Position numbers and translations under genes: made by a program
In this document: positions 41,323-49,239 of the stretch, one piece after another
Numbering within the stretch: position 1 is the stretch's first letter
Layout of the letters: each line of letters opens with the position of its first letter
The notes under the pieces: model-generated
What the model was told of the DNA's origin: nothing
The model's input: the letters and a program-made list of their open reading frames with translations, nothing else
Databases searched by the model: none
Source of the DNA: an uncultured Acidobacteriota bacterium
Lineage (GTDB): Bacteria; Acidobacteriota; Thermoanaerobaculia; Gp7-AA8
Length of the DNA stretch: 64,000 nucleotides
Direction: 5' to 3'
Assembly (NCBI GenBank): GCA_937870635.1
Contig: CALMZP010000110.1
Location: forward strand, 1-64,000

Positions 41323-42486
41323 TCAGCGACTTACTGCAACATCAGTTCCGCGGGCTTCATTGCGTGCCCACCGGTCCCACTCGAGGGCGTCCTCGACCGA
41401 GGCGATGGGGGCGACCTTGCCCGCGTGCCGTTCCAGGACGCGGCTTACGATTTCTACGATTGCCGGGAAGGAAAGTTCCCCGGCGAGGAAACGTTCCACC
41501 GCGATCTCGTTGGCAGCGTTGAGGACGGCCGGCATCGATCCTCCGGTGCGGCAGGCCTCGTAGGCGAGTTCCACGGCCGGGAAGCGGCGGGGATCGACGG
41601 GGAGGAAGTCGAGCGTCCGGATTTTCGCCAGGTCGAGCCGCGCGAAGGGAGCCTGCACACGCTCCGGGTAGAGGAGCGCGTACTGGATCGGGAACTTCAT
41701 GTCGGTCGTCGAAAGCTGCGCGATGATCGAGCCATCGATGTATTCGACCATGGAGTGAACGATCGACTGCGGGTGAATCAGGATGTCGATCCGGTCGGCC
41801 GGCAGGCTGAAGAGGTGATGGGCTTCGATGACCTCGAGGCCCTTGTTCATCATGGTTGCGGAGTCGATGGAGATCTTGCTGCCCATTTTCCACGTGGGAT
41901 GGGCGAGCGCCGCCTCGATGCTGATTTCGTCGAATGTGTCGAGTTCGCGGCGCAGGAAGGGGCCTCCCGACGCGGTGAGGATGATTCGCTGGATCTCCTG
42001 GTGCGTACCGCACCGGATCGCCTGATGGACGGCGTTGTGCTCCGAATCGACGGGGAGAATCTCTCCGCCGTGCTCGCGCGCCGTGCTCGTCATGACATCG
42101 CCTGCCGCGACGAGCACTTCTTTGTTCGCGATGCCGACGCGCTTCCCCGCCCGGAGCGCGGCGTAGACCGGAGGGATGCCGGCGGCGCCGACGATTGCCG
42201 CGATGACCGCGTTGGCGGAAGGCATCGACGCGACGTCGGAGGCGCCTTTCGATCCGGAGACGATCGCCACGGCGTCGCCGATCACCGCTCTCAGCTTCGG
42301 CACATCCGAGTCGGTTCGGACCGATACCAGCTCGGGGCGATACTTCTTCACCTGCGCCGCGAGGAGCTCGATGTTGGCACCGGCAGCCAGCCCGACGACA
42401 CGAAGGTCGTCCGGAAAGGCGTCGACGACCGCGAGTGTGCTGCGGCCGACCGAACCGGTGCTGCCGAGGATGGAGACGGTGCGCAT
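41323..42486 (-). CDS. dxr: 1-deoxy-D-xylulose 5-phosphate reductoisomerase
   Basis: Encodes 387 residues. The NADPH-binding motif reads VSILGSTGSVGRSTL at residues 4-18. Active-site motifs are LPVDSEHNAVHQ, ILTASGGPF and HPTWKMGSKISIDSATMMNK. It makes 2-C-methyl-D-erythritol 4-phosphate, the committed step of the non-mevalonate isoprenoid pathway that feeds UppS. It lies between cdsA and rseP; a repeat-filled gap of 220 bases separates it from cdsA. Confidence 0.97.
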   Translation of the reverse strand: MRTVSILGSTGSVGRSTLAVVDAFPDDLRVVGLAAGANIELLAAQVKKYRPELVSVRTDSDVPKLRAVIGDAVAIVSGSKGASDVASMPSANAVIAAIVGAAGIPPVYAALRAGKRVGIANKEVLVAAGDVMTSTAREHGGEILPVDSEHNAVHQAIRCGTHQEIQRIILTASGGPFLRRELDTFDEISIEAALAHPTWKMGSKISIDSATMMNKGLEVIEAHHLFSLPADRIDILIHPQSIVHSMVEYIDGSIIAQLSTTDMKFPIQYALLYPERVQAPFARLDLAKIRTLDFLPVDPRRFPAVELAYEACRTGGSMPAVLNAANEIAVERFLAGELSFPAIVEIVSRVLERHAGKVAPIASVEDALEWDRWARNEARGTDVAVSR

Positions 42487-42500
42487 TGGTTTTGTGGGAG

Positions 42501-42679
42501 TTTATCCCGAGCGCAGTTGCTTGATCCCGAGCGAAGCAGTTGCTTGATCCCGAGCGAAGCGAGGGATCTCCGGAAGCACCGCGAGAGTCGTGCCTACGAA
42601 GGGCGATCCTGCCGGTGGTACCGGAGATCCCTCGCTTCGCTCGGGATGAAATCAGCTCCCTCGCTTCGCTCGGGATGAA
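42501..42679. repeat. GATCCCGAGCGAAGCGAGGG repeat cluster
   Basis: Three direct partial units (TCCCGAGCGAAGCAGTTGCT type) lead into a full arm CGAGCGAAGCGAGGGATCTC. Complementary copies follow at 42622-42650 (GGAGATCCCTCGCTTCGCTC) and 42657-42679. It sits between cdsA and dxr within the leftward operon, so it would be transcribed as a large hairpin. Confidence 0.85.
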
Positions 42680-42706
42680 ATCAGCTAGCGCCGGGATAAA
42701 CCGTTT

Positions 42707-43588
42707 TTACCCCGTAATGATGTTCAAACTCGTTGCTCCGTGTCTGGCAAAAGCCCAGTAGATATACAGGATCGGGGCCGTAAAGAGGATCGAGTCGAGG
42801 CGGTCGAGGAACCCCCCGTGGCCGGGAATGAGGGTACCCGAGTCCTTCACCGCGGCGGAGCGCTTCCACATCGACTCGGCCAGGTCCCCGATCACGCCGG
42901 CGATCGAGAGGATCGCGCCGACGATGACGGCGTGGACGATCGGGAACTCGTTGAAGAACGTCATCTGGATGACGATCGCCGTGATGATCGACGTGGCCAC
43001 GCCGCCGGCGAGTCCTTCGATCGTCTTCTTCGGGCTGATGCGAGGGGAGAGCTTGTGCTTCCCGAACTTCTTGCCGGTGTAATACGCGCCCGCGTCTCCG
43101 AGCCACACCACCAGCAGATTGAAGTACACCAGATCCGGTCCCTCGGGGAAATCGCCGCGGAGGCGGATGAGCGAACCGCCGAGCATTCCGACATACATCG
43201 TGGCCATGACGGCGACCGCGCTGCCGGGCAGAGCCTCGTCCAGATCCTTCTTCCCGAACACGTACGAAGCAGGGATGACGAGGAGCGTCAGGTACATTCC
43301 GATCTCGACGGACAGCTCGTCGAGGACGAACGCAGCGAGGATGACCGTGGCGACCAGCAGGCAGAGGACGACGGGAATCTCGTATCCCTTGCGGCGGCCG
43401 AACGCCAGGAATTCATACAGCGCAAGGAGCGACACGAGGGCGACCGCGGCGTTGAAGACGTAGGGGTGCGACCAGCCGACGATCCAGATCGTGATGGGGC
43501 CGAGGATGAGGGCAGTCATCTCGCGGGCATAGCGCGAGTAGAACGGCGCCCGGCCGGCGGCACTGGAGGGTTGCGGTTCAGTCGTCAC
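42707..43588 (-). CDS. cdsA: Phosphatidate cytidylyltransferase
   Basis: About 293 residues starting at GTG in a GTGA overlap with the uppS stop. Multiple membrane helices are followed by the CdsA signature region: KKTIEGLAGGVATS, GVIGDLAESMWKR and the hallmark IPGHGGFLDRLDS. It makes CDP-diacylglycerol from phosphatidate and CTP at the inner membrane, the branch point to all phospholipids. The N-terminal extension of the open frame to 43756 overlaps uppS and is rejected. Confidence 0.95.
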   Translation of the reverse strand: MTTEPQPSSAAGRAPFYSRYAREMTALILGPITIWIVGWSHPYVFNAAVALVSLLALYEFLAFGRRKGYEIPVVLCLLVATVILAAFVLDELSVEIGMYLTLLVIPASYVFGKKDLDEALPGSAVAVMATMYVGMLGGSLIRLRGDFPEGPDLVYFNLLVVWLGDAGAYYTGKKFGKHKLSPRISPKKTIEGLAGGVATSIITAIVIQMTFFNEFPIVHAVIVGAILSIAGVIGDLAESMWKRSAAVKDSGTLIPGHGGFLDRLDSILFTAPILYIYWAFARHGATSLNIITG

Positions 43589-44400
43589 GCGCGATTTTCG
43601 TCCGCCTCGATGAACATCTGGGCGTCGGCCTCCTCGACTCCTCCATAGCGCCGGTCGCGTGCCTGGAAATCGATGATGGCCTCGAAAAGATGACGGCGGC
43701 GGAAATCGGGCCAGAGAACCTTCGTGACGTGAATCTCCGCGTACGCAATCTGCCATAGCAGAAAGTTGGAGACGCGAAGCTCTCCGCTGGTCCGGATCAG
43801 GAGATCCGGATCATCGACGTTTGCAGTGTAGAGATGATCGGAGAAAAAGGCCTCGTCGATGACGGCATCGCTCATCTCGCGCTCGCGCAGCAGAGCCATG
43901 ATCCGATTGACGGTGTCCACGATCTCCGCGCGGCCTCCGTAATTGAGCGCGATCTGGAACAGCAGCCCGGTGTTGCGCGCCGTCTGCTCCTGCGCGTAGC
44001 GCAATTCGCGCTGAACGGTCTCGTCGAGACCATCCACGCGGCCGATGGGGACGAAGCGGATGTTGTTGTCCATCAGCGTCGCCAGCTCCTTGCGCAGGTA
44101 CTCCTTGAGCAGGAGCATGAGCGTCGCCACCTCGTAGCGTGGCCGCTTCCAGTTCTCGACGGAGAATGCGTAGAGCGTGATCACGCCGAGCTCGAGCCGC
44201 GCCGCGGTCTCCACGATCTCGCGCACCGACGCGATTCCGGCGCGATGTCCTTCGACGCGCGGCAGGTTCCGGGACTTCGCCCAGCGCCCGTTGCCGTCCA
44301 TGATCACGGCGATGTGACGGGGCATCCGCTTGAAGTCGATCCGCTCGAGGAGACTTTCCTCGATCGAGCCCGGTTCGGCCAGCTTCGATAGGTCGATCAT
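43585..44400 (-). CDS. uppS: Undecaprenyl (isoprenyl) diphosphate synthase
   Basis: About 271 residues from ATG 44400 (an earlier in-frame ATG at 44472 overlaps truA and is not needed). The cis-prenyltransferase motif HIAVIMDGNGRWAK has the metal-binding Asp35, followed by GHRAGIASVREIVE and, near the end, RTSGELRVSNFLLWQ and AYAEIHVTKVLWPDF. It elongates farnesyl diphosphate to the C55 lipid carrier used for peptidoglycan and polysaccharide synthesis. Lies between truA and cdsA. Confidence 0.96.
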   Translation of the reverse strand: MIDLSKLAEPGSIEESLLERIDFKRMPRHIAVIMDGNGRWAKSRNLPRVEGHRAGIASVREIVETAARLELGVITLYAFSVENWKRPRYEVATLMLLLKEYLRKELATLMDNNIRFVPIGRVDGLDETVQRELRYAQEQTARNTGLLFQIALNYGGRAEIVDTVNRIMALLREREMSDAVIDEAFFSDHLYTANVDDPDLLIRTSGELRVSNFLLWQIAYAEIHVTKVLWPDFRRRHLFEAIIDFQARDRRYGGVEEADAQMFIEADENRA

Positions 44401-44423
44401 GGTCGAAGCGGGGATGTTAGCAC

Positions 44424-45152
44424 TCAATAATGGACGTCGAGCAGCGTCAATCCTTTGGCCGGAGCCGTCCATCGAGCCGGCGCGAACTCCGGCTCCAGCG
44501 ACCGGGCCACGTCCTCCACGCTGAGCTTGCCTCGTCCCGTTTCAATGAGCGATCCGGCGATCCTGCGGACCATGTAGCGGAGGAAGCCGTCGGCCCGGAC
44601 GTGGATACAAATCGATTCATCCTCGCGCTCGACCCGGAGCATCTCGATCGTCCGTTTCGTCGAGCTCACCTCGGGGGCGATCACGGTGAACGCCGCGAAG
44701 TCGTGCGAACCGACCAGGGGCGCCGCAGCGCGGCTCATCATCTCGACATCGAGCGCCTGACCGACGTGGGCGTGCGTCTCAGCGTGGAAGACGCTCGCAA
44801 CCTCGGAATTCCAGACCCGGTAAACGTACGTCTTGCCCTTCGCATCGAAGCGGCAGTGGAAGTCATCGGCGACGTTCTCAACCGCCGTGACCCGGATGTC
44901 GCCGGGCAGGAGGTCGTTGAGGCCTCGCAGCATGCCTCTGCCGGCGATCTCGAACGGCACATCGGCGTGGGCGCGCTGGGCCACGGCATGGACCCCCGAG
45001 TCCGTCCGCCCCGCACCCTCAATCTTGATTGGCGCCGCGTACATCTTCGAAAGCGCCGCCTCGATGACCTGCTGCACGCCGGTGGCGTTCGACTGGGTCT
45101 GCCATCCGGCGTAATTGGTTCCGAGATACTGGATGGTGAAGAGGAGGCGCAT
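44424..45152 (-). CDS. truA: tRNA pseudouridine synthase A
   Basis: Encodes 242 residues. The N-terminus RLLFTIQYLGTNYAGWQ and the catalytic motif EGAGRTDSGVHA with Asp51 identify TruA. GFLRYMVRRIAGSLIETGRG is the conserved C-terminal part. It isomerises uridines 38-40 of the tRNA anticodon arm. First gene of the operon that continues through uppS, cdsA, dxr and rseP. Confidence 0.96.
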   Translation of the reverse strand: MRLLFTIQYLGTNYAGWQTQSNATGVQQVIEAALSKMYAAPIKIEGAGRTDSGVHAVAQRAHADVPFEIAGRGMLRGLNDLLPGDIRVTAVENVADDFHCRFDAKGKTYVYRVWNSEVASVFHAETHAHVGQALDVEMMSRAAAPLVGSHDFAAFTVIAPEVSSTKRTIEMLRVEREDESICIHVRADGFLRYMVRRIAGSLIETGRGKLSVEDVARSLEPEFAPARWTAPAKGLTLLDVHY

Positions 45153-45162
45153 GTCTAACTCT

Positions 45163-45284
45163 ATCCTGAGCGAAGCGAAGGATCTCTCCGTGCACGAACG
45201 CGAATCGCGCGCCGAGCGCCGCTTGTCAACGAGTGCTGCGTCAGTGCACCGGAGATCCTTCGCCGTCTTTGCGGCTCAGGATGA
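45163..45284. repeat. ATCCTGAGCGAAGCGAAGGA inverted repeat
   Basis: Left arm at 45163-45200 (ATCCTGAGCGAAGCGAAGGA then TCTCTCCGTGCAC) is complementary to 45245-45284 (GTGCACCGGAGATCCTTCGC ... CTCAGGAT) with mismatches. It is a diverged member of the CGAGCGAAGCGAGGGATC family. Lies between truA and the VWA protein gene. Confidence 0.78.
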
Positions 45285-45290
45285 ACTTTG

Positions 45291-46985
45291 CTACCGCAGA
45301 TCCTGCGCGATCACCTGTTCCCTTGCGAAGCCGCTTACGTTCGAGATCTGATCGGCGACGCCGACCGAGATCCGGTTCAGGCCCTTCTCCATCAGGAGGT
45401 CGAGGGTGTACGAGTAGTACTTGCCTTTTGCCCGCTCTCGCTCGGATACCGGCACGCGCAACGGATGCGATTTGCGCGCGACGTCCGACATGTCGCCGTT
45501 CTTGTCCGCGACGGCGACGAAAACCTCGAAGCCGCCCGCGTACTCTTCATCGCCCTGCGGAAGCAGCGTGAGGTTGTCCATGGGGATCTGCACCTCGAGC
45601 GGTACCTGGAACAGACCATCCTCCATCGGAACGGGACGGCCTGTGCGCACGAGGATGCCGAGGTCGTTTGCGCGGCTCTTGTAATGGAGGTTGGCGATGA
45701 CGCGATCACTCATCTCCGCGTACATCGACTTCTCGACGAAGGTCTGGCGGTTGCGGACGGTGTGTCGGTTGGGGTTGTTCTTCAGCCGGACGCGGACATA
45801 GCGCTGGCGATCGACGCGCTCGGTGCTGGCGCGGTAGCCGAGGGAGTAGTAGTAGTCCATGTCGCGCTGGATGCGCGCGAAGGCCGCGGCGAAGTTGTTC
45901 GTGTTGACGGAGGCCTGGCCGCCGGTCATGTCGGCCATGAGCTGCACGGACTCCGTCGTGTTCGTGGAGAAGGAATGAGCGACGCTGACGGAAGTCGGCG
46001 CCCGGTGTTCGGCGCTGAATTCCTCGCCGCCGGTCATGCCTGCGGCGTGAATCGGGTAGAGGGTGATCCCGTTCGCGTTGGCCGAACGAGCCACGGACTG
46101 GATGACCGAGGTCGCGTCGAAGTGCATGCCTTCGAGGAGGCTGCCGGTGCCCTGCCACTGCTTCTCACGGCTGACTTCCTCGATGTAGATGAACATCTCG
46201 CGACCGGGCTGGATCGGAAAACCTTCGGTCGTCAGAACGAGGATCTTCTTTCCCTCGACGCCGGCCAGGGTGCTCATGAGCGCGTTGATCGACGAAGCGC
46301 TCTGGCGGAGATCATGTTCGATGGACGACGCGTAAGCGCGTGCAGTGGCGACGGCTTCCTGGTACGACCGCGCCTCGCGAATGCGCTCCTCGGTTGTCTT
46401 GCGCTCGCTGCGGTTCGCGGTTCCCATTGCCGACTCGCCGGCGATGATGTCGAGTGTCTGCGCGATCAACCCCTGATCGCGCGTGAATGGAACCCGGACC
46501 TTCATGCTCCGGTTGAAGGTGGCGATCATCGCCTCGTCCCCGGGACGCATCGACTTCTGGAGAAACTCCTTCATCTCCTTGAAGACGCGGTTGCGGTTGA
46601 ACGGGGCCAGCGAAAGGTTGTCGATATAGAAAATGATGCGACGCCGCATGTTGTCGGGGATGTCTTCCGCGCGGACCGGCGCGGCCGGCTTCGGGGCGTC
46701 GACGATCTGCCCTTCGCCCTCGGCGCCTTTGGGGATGCTTCCCTCGACCTCGTAAAAGTTCGAGATCGGTTTCGGGACGTTGTTCTCGAAGATCTCGAAG
46801 TCTTCGCGCTTCAGGCCCGTGACGGGATCGCCGCGGCGGTCGGTGACGACCACGTCGATGTTGATGACCCGGACGTCGATGTTCTCGACGAGCTTCGGCA
46901 CCTCTTCCTGCTTCTGCTGAGCGACTGCAGGAGGGACGGCGGCGAGTGCCGCGGCGACGAGTGCGATTCCGATTCCGTATCTCAA
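45291..46985 (-). CDS. Secreted VWA-domain protein of the Acidobacteria-associated type
   Basis: Encodes 564 residues from TTG 46985, with a GGAGG about ten bases upstream. A signal peptide (RYGIGIALVAAALAAVPPAV) is followed by a beta domain with the hallmark VVVTDRRGDPVTGLKREDFE, which occurs in VWFA-related proteins abundant in Acidobacteria. A von Willebrand-like domain follows (IIFYIDNLSLAPFNRNRV), in which the MIDAS DxSxS is altered to DNLSL. The C-terminal part is a beta-rich domain. Exported; partner and ligand unknown. Divergent from dapF. Confidence 0.85.
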   Translation of the reverse strand: MRYGIGIALVAAALAAVPPAVAQQKQEEVPKLVENIDVRVINIDVVVTDRRGDPVTGLKREDFEIFENNVPKPISNFYEVEGSIPKGAEGEGQIVDAPKPAAPVRAEDIPDNMRRRIIFYIDNLSLAPFNRNRVFKEMKEFLQKSMRPGDEAMIATFNRSMKVRVPFTRDQGLIAQTLDIIAGESAMGTANRSERKTTEERIREARSYQEAVATARAYASSIEHDLRQSASSINALMSTLAGVEGKKILVLTTEGFPIQPGREMFIYIEEVSREKQWQGTGSLLEGMHFDATSVIQSVARSANANGITLYPIHAAGMTGGEEFSAEHRAPTSVSVAHSFSTNTTESVQLMADMTGGQASVNTNNFAAAFARIQRDMDYYYSLGYRASTERVDRQRYVRVRLKNNPNRHTVRNRQTFVEKSMYAEMSDRVIANLHYKSRANDLGILVRTGRPVPMEDGLFQVPLEVQIPMDNLTLLPQGDEEYAGGFEVFVAVADKNGDMSDVARKSHPLRVPVSERERAKGKYYSYTLDLLMEKGLNRISVGVADQISNVSGFAREQVIAQDLR

Positions 46986-47128
46986 ATTGACATGGCCTCC
47001 GCTGGGTACGGTCTTCCTGGCGTTCTCTTTGACGGGTTGTGGGCCGCGGGCGTTTCACGGCCGGTGGCGTGCTCCGTGCGAGAATACAGGACCGCCGGTG
47101 GAAACCGGGTGACACATTGAAAATTCCG

Positions 47129-48034
47129 ATGAGCACGACGAGTCAAATCCAAGAGGGTCAACGAGATCCGCTCGCGTTCATGAAGATGGCCGGAGCCGGG
47201 AACGACTTCGTCGTCATCGACAACCGCGCCGGGCGGATCGCTGACGGGACCGCTCTGGCGCTTCGGGTCTGCACGCGGCGGCTCTCCGTCGGCGCAGACG
47301 GGCTCATCCTGGTCGAGCCTTCGACCCGCGCCACCTTCCGCATCCGCTACTTCAACGCCGACGGATCCCTTGGCGAATTCTGCGGGAACGGCACGCGCTG
47401 CGCGGCGCGATTCGCCTTCCTGCATGGAATCGCCGAGCGGCAGATGACGATCGAGACGGATGCTGGGATCGTGAACGCCGAAGTGGATGAACGGGGGAGT
47501 GTGACGATCTCGTTGCCGCCGCCGGCTTCGTTTCGGGCCGACCGGCCGGTGCAGGTGGGAAGCTCGACAGTCCGAGGAAGCTCCATCGTCGTCGGCGTTC
47601 CGCACTACGTCGTCTTTCTCACCGGCGACCTGTGGGAACAGGAGATCGAATCCCTGGGGCGCGCCATTCGTCACCATCCGGAGATGCAGCCGGCCGGGAC
47701 CAACGTGAACTTCGTGGTGGTGCGCGACGACCATTCCCTCGAAGTGCGCACGTATGAACGTGGTGTCGAAGCGGAGACGCTGGCGTGTGGGTCCGGCGTC
47801 GTGGCGTCCGTGAGTGTCAGCACTTTGTCCGGCAAGGTCGAGCCTCCGGTGAAAGTCCTGACGAGAAGCGGCATCACTCTCGAAGTAACGATGTCGAAGC
47901 ACGGGACAGAGCTTCGCGACGTCAGGCTGAAGGGCGATGCCCGCGCGATTTATCGGGCGTCGATGACGCCGGAGACGCTCGAAGGGTTCGACCCTGAGTT
48001 CCTTCGCGTGCCGTCGAAAGCAATCGCGACGTGA
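47129..48034 (+). CDS. dapF: Diaminopimelate epimerase
   Basis: About 301 residues from ATG 47129; the frame upstream to 47039 is not DapF-like. Motifs: KMAGAGNDFVVIDN, the first catalytic Cys85 in GEFCGNGTRC and the second Cys220 in LACGSGVVAS. It interconverts LL- and meso-diaminopimelate for lysine and peptidoglycan. The stop overlaps the following membrane-protein gene (GTGA). Confidence 0.95.
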   Translation: MSTTSQIQEGQRDPLAFMKMAGAGNDFVVIDNRAGRIADGTALALRVCTRRLSVGADGLILVEPSTRATFRIRYFNADGSLGEFCGNGTRCAARFAFLHGIAERQMTIETDAGIVNAEVDERGSVTISLPPPASFRADRPVQVGSSTVRGSSIVVGVPHYVVFLTGDLWEQEIESLGRAIRHHPEMQPAGTNVNFVVVRDDHSLEVRTYERGVEAETLACGSGVVASVSVSTLSGKVEPPVKVLTRSGITLEVTMSKHGTELRDVRLKGDARAIYRASMTPETLEGFDPEFLRVPSKAIAT

Positions 48035-49239
48035 AGTTCGCTGTCATCCGGTGGGCCGTCGCGGCCGCGGCCTCTGCCTGGGCGGCCGCGTTGATCGTTA
48101 GGCATCCGACACCCATTGATGGTGCGCTGCCGTTCATCGTGGTCGTGATGACGGTCGTTGCCGCGGTCACACATCCGGCCATTCAGCTTTCCGTTCCATT
48201 GCTCCTCCTCGGCGAGATCGTCTTTCCGGACGAGCACCTCCGGCTTCTCTGGTTCGGGATCGTGCTCGCGGTGTCGTTCGCAGGCGCAGTCCAGTGGAGC
48301 GCGGGCGACGCCACTCGCGAAGATCAGTGGAGCGCGGGCGACCCCGCCCGCGTCCGTCATGAAGCCCAGACTTCCCGAGCGCACGCGGGCGAGGTCGCCC
48401 GCGCTCCACTCATCATCGCGATTGCCGCGATCCTTCTTCTCCGGTGGATCCCCCTCGAACCGGTGCTATTCGGCCGGGAGATCTTCATCCTTGTTGTCGC
48501 CGCGGCGACGGTGATGATTCTCGGGCGGACGCCCGTCGCGATCGCCGTCGCCGTGGCCGCGGCGCTTTTCACGCCCGCCGTTCCGCTGCGGACGCTCATC
48601 GTTCCGATCGGCGTGCTGGTGTTGTCCATCGGCGCGCGCCTGTTGGCTGAATTTTGGATTTTGGATTTTGGATTTTGGATTGAGAAGCAAAATCCAAAAT
48701 CCAAAATCCAAAATCCAAAATCTGTGGCATCACAGGTGGTTCTGTCCACGATAGGGGCTCTTGCCGTCGCGCTTCCCATGATGTTCTTCGCCTGGAGCGG
48801 GGCTTTCGCGCGGGCTCTCCCGGTCATGCTCCGCGGTGGCCCGCCGAGGATCGAACGCGTTCCGGTGCGGATCGCGCTCGCCGCCGGACAGTCGGCGGAG
48901 GTCGACGTTCCGCGCGAGGGGCGGGGTGTGATCCTCTCCGGTGCGAACGTGCCGAAGCTGCGGCGGGGAACGATCGTGGGGACGGTCGAGCCGGGGCACA
49001 TCGTCGTTCGCATCGGCGATGTGGCCGACTGGGGCGTGCTCCGCCGCGATCACTACTACGCTTCGCGCAATCCTCTGCCGCGGCGCCCGGGCGGCATCCT
49101 CCGCGGTTGGGGGCAAACTGCCTGGATCGACGCGTCGGGGCGCATTGCGGTACGTCCCGGTACGGTCGTCGTTACGGCGGACCGTGGCCTGCCTTCGGGC
49201 GCGAGCCTGCAGATCGATGCGATCGAGCTGGCGCGATGA
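48031..49239 (+). CDS. Membrane protein of the polysaccharide locus carrying in-frame repeat insertions
   Basis: Encodes 402 residues from GTG 48031 in a GTGA overlap with dapF. Hydrophobic helices cover about residues 5-80, 127-200 and 235-260, followed by a soluble beta-rich domain (PVRIALAAGQSAEVDV, GTIVGTVEPGHIVVRIGD). Two stretches are translated dispersed repeats. Residues 88-127 (QWSAGDATRED... AHAGEVARAP) come from GGGCGACC palindromes. Residues 207-231 (FWILDFGFWIEKQNPKSKI) come from an ATTTTGG heptamer inverted array. Both keep the frame open. Probably a polymer-assembly or glycan-processing membrane protein; function not known. Confidence 0.75.
   Translation: MKFAVIRWAVAAAASAWAAALIVRHPTPIDGALPFIVVVMTVVAAVTHPAIQLSVPLLLLGEIVFPDEHLRLLWFGIVLAVSFAGAVQWSAGDATREDQWSAGDPARVRHEAQTSRAHAGEVARAPLIIAIAAILLLRWIPLEPVLFGREIFILVVAAATVMILGRTPVAIAVAVAAALFTPAVPLRTLIVPIGVLVLSIGARLLAEFWILDFGFWIEKQNPKSKIQNPKSVASQVVLSTIGALAVALPMMFFAWSGAFARALPVMLRGGPPRIERVPVRIALAAGQSAEVDVPREGRGVILSGANVPKLRRGTIVGTVEPGHIVVRIGDVADWGVLRRDHYYASRNPLPRRPGGILRGWGQTAWIDASGRIAVRPGTVVVTADRGLPSGASLQIDAIELAR
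48294..48409. repeat. GTGGAGCGCGGGCGAC palindrome units inside a coding region
   Basis: Two direct GTGGAGCGCGGGCGACSCC units and one complementary CGGGCGAGGTCGCCCGCGCT-type unit lie within the membrane-protein gene and are translated in frame. The family also appears in intergenic regions (26186, 39877, 61992) and in two other genes (50470 and 54356). Confidence 0.85.
48651..48722. repeat. ATTTTGG heptamer inverted array inside a coding region
   Basis: Four ATTTTGG units (48651-48680) face five AATCCAA units (48688-48722) around a short loop, giving a near-perfect hairpin of about 30 bp. It is wholly inside the 402-residue membrane-protein gene and does not break its frame. Confidence 0.9.
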
